A DNA stretch of 64,000 nt from an uncultured Holophagaceae bacterium. Lineage in GTDB: Bacteria > Acidobacteriota > Holophagae > Holophagales > Holophagaceae. The notes beneath the pieces are model-generated. The model was not told the origin of the DNA. It saw only the letters and a list, made by a program, of their open reading frames with translations, and ran no database searches. Each line of letters starts with the position of its first letter. Within the stretch, counting starts at the first letter, position 1. Location of the stretch: contig CAISFO010000022.1 in the NCBI GenBank assembly GCA_903884655.1, positions 1 through 64,000 of the forward strand, read 5' to 3'. Below are positions 60,161-64,000 of the stretch, one piece after another. A program made the position numbers and the translations under genes.

Positions 60161-60691
60161 GTGGACCTCCCCCTTGAGTGAAATATGGTGATTTACAAAT
60201 CTTGATCACCACAATACTTCACTCGAAGGCCCCTGGCACATTGAATTCCTGGACAAAGGTTCTCCGGTTTTCCGCTTCCGAAGGCTGCTTCCGTATCCAG
60301 AAGAAGACATGCAGCCGTTCGACCGGGTCACTGGGAGAATCAAGTCGACTGCAAGGTTTCCCAGGGGCGGCCGTCAAGTCGAGGATCCCGGCCAGGGAAG
60401 CCAAGACGGGGAATGTCGACCGCGGAAGAAGGCAACCGGGTTCCCCTTTTGCTTCTCGATGCTGTGCCACCGATTGAATGCGACCGCGTGCCGGGCGCCA
60501 AGAATGATCCTCCGCGGATTGCCAAGCATCAACCTGGTGCGCACCAGCATGCCGATCTGCATCCATTCCCGGTGGCAGATGGCAAGGCTGTCCACTTCTA
60601 GGGGGTTGCACTTGCCGCAACGAAGACTATGTTTGGAGGAAATATGGATGAGACTCTATCTCATTTCCTGATTTTTTCTTAAGGGTTTGCG
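60161..60691. other. 530-base stretch without a supported gene
   Basis: Open frames exist on both strands (e.g. 60219-60620 minus, 133 codons), but none has a convincing ribosome site or family resemblance. Some peptides (LERLHVFFWIR-like text, LAICHREWMQIGMLVRTRLM in another frame) read like fragments of a decayed minus-strand gene. An AAGGG ribosome site and AT-rich leader for the next gene lie at 60660-60691. Confidence 0.35.
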
Positions 60692-61093
60692 ATGGAACAC
60701 CTGCAGGAAGAGTCGGACCTGAAAGTTAGGTCTAATGCAATCAAAGTTTTGATCGCAGATGATGACCCGATGTTTCTCGATACGATCACCCAACAGGTCC
60801 AGGCCATGGGGTTCGCGTCTCAGCAGGCAAAGGATGGATGGGAAGCCGTTGAAACCTTCCAGGAAGGAGCCGGTTCCATTTCTCTGGTGATCCTGGATGT
60901 GGAGATGCCCCGACTTGGCGGCATCGACGCGGCCCTGAAGATCCGGGAGTTGGATCCGGCGGCCAAGGTGATCCTGTGCAGCGGGAACACCAGGGCTGAT
61001 GTCTGGAAAGCGAAACCCAATGGTTTCATTCTAAAATCTTTTTTATTCATTGATTTACGAAGAGTTGTTCAAACTCTTTTATTGCCGGTTTGA
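60692..61093 (+). CDS. Single-domain response regulator
   Basis: A 133-aa receiver: VLIADDDPMFLDTI, LVILDVEMPRLGG (phospho-acceptor Asp about residue 70), VILCSGN and a Lys in FILKSF. There is no output domain. The last ~20 codons (near 61020-61085) are unusually AT-rich for this region. It stands alone, with the ATP-grasp-like gene downstream. Confidence 0.82.
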   Translation: MEHLQEESDLKVRSNAIKVLIADDDPMFLDTITQQVQAMGFASQQAKDGWEAVETFQEGAGSISLVILDVEMPRLGGIDAALKIRELDPAAKVILCSGNTRADVWKAKPNGFILKSFLFIDLRRVVQTLLLPV

Positions 61094-61225
61094 ACAAGCC
61101 TCGGCAGGATTCCACGAGGTTCCGTCGATCGAGATTTTTGAAACCAGGTGGCTGTTGTCCGGACGGAATCCCTCCTCCTGATGGCTTTTCCTCTGAGGAC
61201 CTGAAGTTGGTTGTGCGTCCATGGC

Positions 61226-62425
61226 ATGCTCCTGGATTGGAGAGTCGCCGTGGAGGATGACCCGCAACTGATCGGCTGCCTGCCTCTGCTCAGGATGGCC
61301 AACTCTGGCGTGGATCTGCAGGTGCTCGCGGGTCGGCTCCTGGAGCGGGCCAGTCGCAACGACCGCGCGGCCGAGGCCCTCATGGACTTGGCTTGGCTCT
61401 TCCTGATCACGGGCAAGGAGGAAATCGCCTGTTCCACCCAGGCCCTGGCGCTGAAATTGCGGCAGCTCTACCGGCTTTCGACCGGGTCCAGCGACAGATC
61501 CTTGCGTCTTCTCGTCATCATGACGCCCGGGGACTATCTGGCCAACACTCCCGTGGAATGCCTGCTTGAAGGGGCGGATGTCACCCTGGATGTCCTGTTT
61601 CTGGGGCCTGGGCTGCCCTTCCCCGAGCCCTGGCCAGGGCATGATGTGATTTTCATGGCATTCCGGGGCACCGAGGAACACCGGCCGCTCATCCAGCAAC
61701 TCGAGGAACGGCTGACCCGGCAGCCCCGGCCGGTGGTGAATGCACCTGGCCGACTGCCTCTGCTGGCCCGAGATGAGCTCAGTGCCCTGCTGGCATCCGT
61801 GCCCGGGGTCCTGGTGCCGCCCACAGGGCGGATCGACCGTCCAGGCCTCCTGGCGCTGGCCACCCAGGAGGCGGCATTCCCGATCCTGGTCAGGCCCCTG
61901 GGCTCTCACCGGGGACAGGATCTGGCGAAGCTGGACGACGGGCCGGCGGTCCGGCAGTATCTGGCATCAACCCCAGGGGAGGCCTTCTTCCTGTCCCGCT
62001 TCATCGACTACCGCAGCCAGGACGGGATGTTCCGCAAGGTCAGGATCGTCCTCATTGGCGGCCACCCCTACGCCGTCCACCTGGCCATCTCAGGACACTG
62101 GATGGTGAACTACATCAACGCCCACATGGAGGAGAGCCTCGAGAAGCGGGCAGAGGAAGCCGATTTCCTGGCCAGGTTCGAGAAAGGCTTTGGCCTCCGC
62201 CATGCCACCGCCCTCCAAGCCATCCATGACCGACTGGGCCTGGATTATGTCGTCAGCGATTGCGCGGAACTGCCCGATGGCCGGCTGCTCCTGTTTGAAG
62301 CGGATAACGCGGCCATGGTTCACTCCAACGATCATGCTGAGGTTTTTCCCTACAAGCAGGCCCAGATGCAAAAGGTCTTCGCGGCTTTCCGCGGGCTGCT
62401 GAGCCGCGCTGCTGTGGGTGGTTAA
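61226..62425 (+). CDS. ATP-grasp-like (RimK/glutathione-synthase-type) protein
   Basis: A 399-aa protein. The first ~80 residues are helical (TPR-like: LAGRLLERASRNDRAAEALM). The C-terminal half resembles ATP-grasp ligases: FPILVRPLGSHRGQDLAKLD for nucleotide binding, FFLSRFIDYRSQDGMFRKVR, IGGHPYAVHLAIS and RLLLFEADNAAMVH as the metal/ATP end. Known relatives ligate amino acids or peptides; the substrate here is unclear. The start is uncertain (TTG 61211 is in frame). Its end overlaps bshA on the other strand by four bases. Confidence 0.72.
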   Translation: MLLDWRVAVEDDPQLIGCLPLLRMANSGVDLQVLAGRLLERASRNDRAAEALMDLAWLFLITGKEEIACSTQALALKLRQLYRLSTGSSDRSLRLLVIMTPGDYLANTPVECLLEGADVTLDVLFLGPGLPFPEPWPGHDVIFMAFRGTEEHRPLIQQLEERLTRQPRPVVNAPGRLPLLARDELSALLASVPGVLVPPTGRIDRPGLLALATQEAAFPILVRPLGSHRGQDLAKLDDGPAVRQYLASTPGEAFFLSRFIDYRSQDGMFRKVRIVLIGGHPYAVHLAISGHWMVNYINAHMEESLEKRAEEADFLARFEKGFGLRHATALQAIHDRLGLDYVVSDCAELPDGRLLLFEADNAAMVHSNDHAEVFPYKQAQMQKVFAAFRGLLSRAAVGG

Positions 62426-63555
62426 CCCACCAGGACCGGCTTCCTCGCGCCCTGCCCCAGGACCTGCCGGTAGAGCGCCTCGTACTGGTCCACGATGGGG
62501 CCTTCGGCAAAGGTGCCTAGGGCCCGTTCCCGGGCCGCATCGCCCATGGTCAGCCGCAGATCTTCATCCTTGAGGAGTTTCACGGCATCGGTTGCCATCG
62601 CATCCACGTCACCCATGGCCTCCAGGTAGCCGTCCACCCCATGCCGAACCACCTCGGGCAGTCCCCCCACCCGGCTGGCGATGACGGGCACCCGGTGCCC
62701 CATGGCCTCCAGGGCAGCCAGGCCGAAGCTTTCGGTGGCGCTGGGCAGGATGAAGAGATCGGAACAGGCCAGCACCGTGCCGATGTCCAGCTGCTTGCCG
62801 GTGAACCTGACCTCGGAGGCAAAGCCCTGGTCCCGACAGTAGGCCTCGGCCTCCAGGCGGTCCGGGCCATCCCCCACCATCACCAGGCGCGCGGGCACGG
62901 CCTGACGCACCCGCTCGAAGATCTTCAGCACATCCATGACGCGCTTCACGGGACGGAAGTTCGAGATGTGGGTCAGCACGAAGGCGGCCTTGGGGGCCAG
63001 CCAGGCCCGGCAGTCCGGCCGTTCCAGGCCCGGCGGCTCCACGAAGTTGCCAATGACCTCGATGGTCCGGTCCACGCCGAAGGTGCGGATCGTCTCCTGG
63101 CGCAGGTACTCGGAGACGGCCGTGACCCCGTCGCTTTCGCGGATGGCCATCTTCACCATGGGCAGGTAGCTCGGATCGCTGCCCACCACGGTGATGTCCG
63201 TCCCGTGGAGGGTGGTCACCACCTTCAGGTTCGGGATGGCCATGCGGGCCAGCAGGGCCGCCATCGCGTGGGGGATGGCGTAGTGGGCGTGGATGATGTC
63301 CAGGTGGTAATGTTCCGCCACATCCGCCATCTTCGACCCGAGGGCGATGGAGTAGGGCGCGTCCTCGAAGAGGGGGTAGGGACTGGCCCGGACCTCGTGG
63401 AAGGTGATGCGGTCCTCGAAGCCCACCAGACGGGGCGGCAGGCTGGGGCTGAGGATGTGCACTTCATGGCCCCGGGCGGCCAGCGCCTTGCCCACTTCCG
63501 TGGCCACCACGCCCGAACCGCCGAAGGTGCTGTAGCAGGAGATGCCGATGCGCAT
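62422..63555 (-). CDS. bshA: N-acetylglucosaminyl-malate synthase-type glycosyltransferase
   Basis: A 377-aa GT4 glycosyltransferase. MRIGISCYSTFGGSGVVATE, the SYLPMVKMAIRESDGVTAVS region, HISNFRPVKRVMDVLKIFER and ATESFGLAALEAMG are characteristic of BshA, which joins GlcNAc to L-malate in the first step of bacillithiol synthesis. ATG 63555 matches the family start; a GTG 15 bases upstream is possible. bshB and bshC are not in the window. Confidence 0.88.
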   Translation of the reverse strand: MRIGISCYSTFGGSGVVATEVGKALAARGHEVHILSPSLPPRLVGFEDRITFHEVRASPYPLFEDAPYSIALGSKMADVAEHYHLDIIHAHYAIPHAMAALLARMAIPNLKVVTTLHGTDITVVGSDPSYLPMVKMAIRESDGVTAVSEYLRQETIRTFGVDRTIEVIGNFVEPPGLERPDCRAWLAPKAAFVLTHISNFRPVKRVMDVLKIFERVRQAVPARLVMVGDGPDRLEAEAYCRDQGFASEVRFTGKQLDIGTVLACSDLFILPSATESFGLAALEAMGHRVPVIASRVGGLPEVVRHGVDGYLEAMGDVDAMATDAVKLLKDEDLRLTMGDAARERALGTFAEGPIVDQYEALYRQVLGQGARKPVLVG

Positions 63556-63605
63556 GGAATGTGCCCTCACCCAGCTATGATGATCAGGTTCCCCGGATCC
63601 TGCCC

Positions 63606-63863
63606 ATGCCTCTTCTCTTCGCCATCGCCTACCACGCCCTGACCCTGCTCAGCTGGCTATTGATCGCTTCGGCCCTGATCTCCTGGTTTCCGGTGGATCC
63701 GCGAAACCGCTGGGTCCGGCTGCTGCACGCGATCACCGACCCGGTCCTGCATCCCATCCGGGCCATTGTTCCGCCCATCGGCGGGATCAGCCTGGACATC
63801 TTCATTGCCCTGCTGCTCTTATGGGGCGTCCAGCGGGTCCTGGCCCAGGCGGTCGGTTCCTGA
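63606..63863 (+). CDS. YggT-family membrane protein
   Basis: An 85-aa protein with two hydrophobic segments: LLFAIAYHALTLLSWLLIAS and a C-terminal LDIFIALLLLWGVQRVL. The central WFPVDPRNRWVRLLHAITDP with LHPIRAIVPPIGGISLD is the YggT signature. Members often sit next to division or cell-shape genes, as here before divIVA. Confidence 0.85.
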   Translation: MPLLFAIAYHALTLLSWLLIASALISWFPVDPRNRWVRLLHAITDPVLHPIRAIVPPIGGISLDIFIALLLLWGVQRVLAQAVGS

Positions 63864-63874
63864 TCGGAGGTCGC

Positions 63875-64000
63875 ATGAAATACACCCCCCTCGACATCCA
63901 GCGCAGGGAATTCGAGAAGGCCTTCCGGGGCATCGATGAATCCGAAGTGCGGACCTTCCTCCTGGAATTGTCCGGGGAGTGGGAAGAGATCCTGGCCGAG
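63875..64000 (+). CDS. DivIVA-domain protein, N-terminal part (cut by window edge)
   Basis: The first 42 codons are MKYTPLDIQRREFEKAFRGI followed by a DESEVRTFLLELSGEWEEIL segment. This is the N-terminal lipid-binding segment of DivIVA/GpsB-type coiled-coil proteins, which mark curved membrane and organise division or polar growth. GGAGG precedes the ATG. It continues past 64000. Confidence 0.85.
   Translation, partial: MKYTPLDIQRREFEKAFRGIDESEVRTFLLELSGEWEEILAE

Noticed and set aside
60219..60620. 133-codon minus-strand frame
   Set aside because: No ribosome site, no recognisable domain, and competing frames of similar length on both strands. At most a decayed gene.

Overview
This is a high-GC Gram-negative chromosome segment. 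The gene content fits an Acidobacteriota lineage of the Holophaga/Geothrix type: an Hfq with a long N-terminal extension, Mla and Lpt outer-membrane lipid machinery, BshA, PilT/PilS-like proteins and a large lactate-oxidation locus. The lineage is inferred from gene content and style, not proven by a marker gene. Most of the window is tightly packed chromosomal sequence with many 1-4 base overlaps.

Layout. 1-9.3 kb: a 3' piece of threonine dehydrogenase, a lipoprotein, the run udk / rhodanese / NUDIX / outer-membrane protein, yajQ with a polyprenyl diphosphate synthase, a PilT-type ATPase with an extra N-terminal module (minus strand), and sucCD. 9.3-19.5 kb: thioesterase, radical SAM and CapA genes; a minus-strand run of HD, truA, response regulator, PHP and FlhB-tail genes; a BcsA-like glycosyltransferase; a Ser/Thr kinase with PEGA repeats; tRNA-Gln and SpoVG. 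19.5-34 kb: pgeF and a PBP7-type peptidase; an overlapping MlaE-MlaF-MlaD-DUF116-UbiA operon; glmU; a degenerate hybrid kinase; the overlapping hfq/pdxA/PabC-like group; a PilS-like kinase facing a Fur regulator. 34-39.6 kb: tRNA-Gly, tRNA-Cys, mnmA, a single-chain LptF-LptG fusion, kdsD, a LON-domain gene and tRNA-Ile2.

39.9-51.3 kb is a lactate-use locus. A GntR/FadR-type regulator is divergent from lactate permease across a palindromic operator. Downstream are a flavin/Fe-S D-lactate dehydrogenase, a first LUD module (LutC-like plus a LutB-LutA fusion) and a second complete lutABC module. The products would import lactate and oxidise both stereoisomers to pyruvate, feeding electrons into the quinone pool.

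51.3-59.3 kb is the accessory region. A tRNA-Met gene and its 3' hairpin are echoed by a decayed copy at 59.2 kb. Between them lies one TPR/membrane/Cys-motif gene split by a 5.83-kb element (52504-58337). The gene rejoins perfectly in frame if the element and one copy of a 5-base direct repeat (AGAAA) are removed. The element has lower GC. It carries short inverted ends, a repeated binding-site-like motif near each end, four tandem units of about 220 bp that look noncoding, a three-gene operon (two small excisionase-like helix-turn-helix proteins and an AT-hook protein with an integrase-like core-binding region but no catalytic domain), and a divergent 867-aa protein that appears to join an AbiEi-type antitoxin/regulator region to a RecQ helicase. 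This is the best candidate for an undescribed, possibly defensive, system.

59.3-64 kb returns to chromosomal genes: a duplicated-motif membrane protein, a 38-aa membrane peptide, a receiver protein, an ATP-grasp-like protein, bshA, a YggT protein and the start of a DivIVA protein at the window edge.
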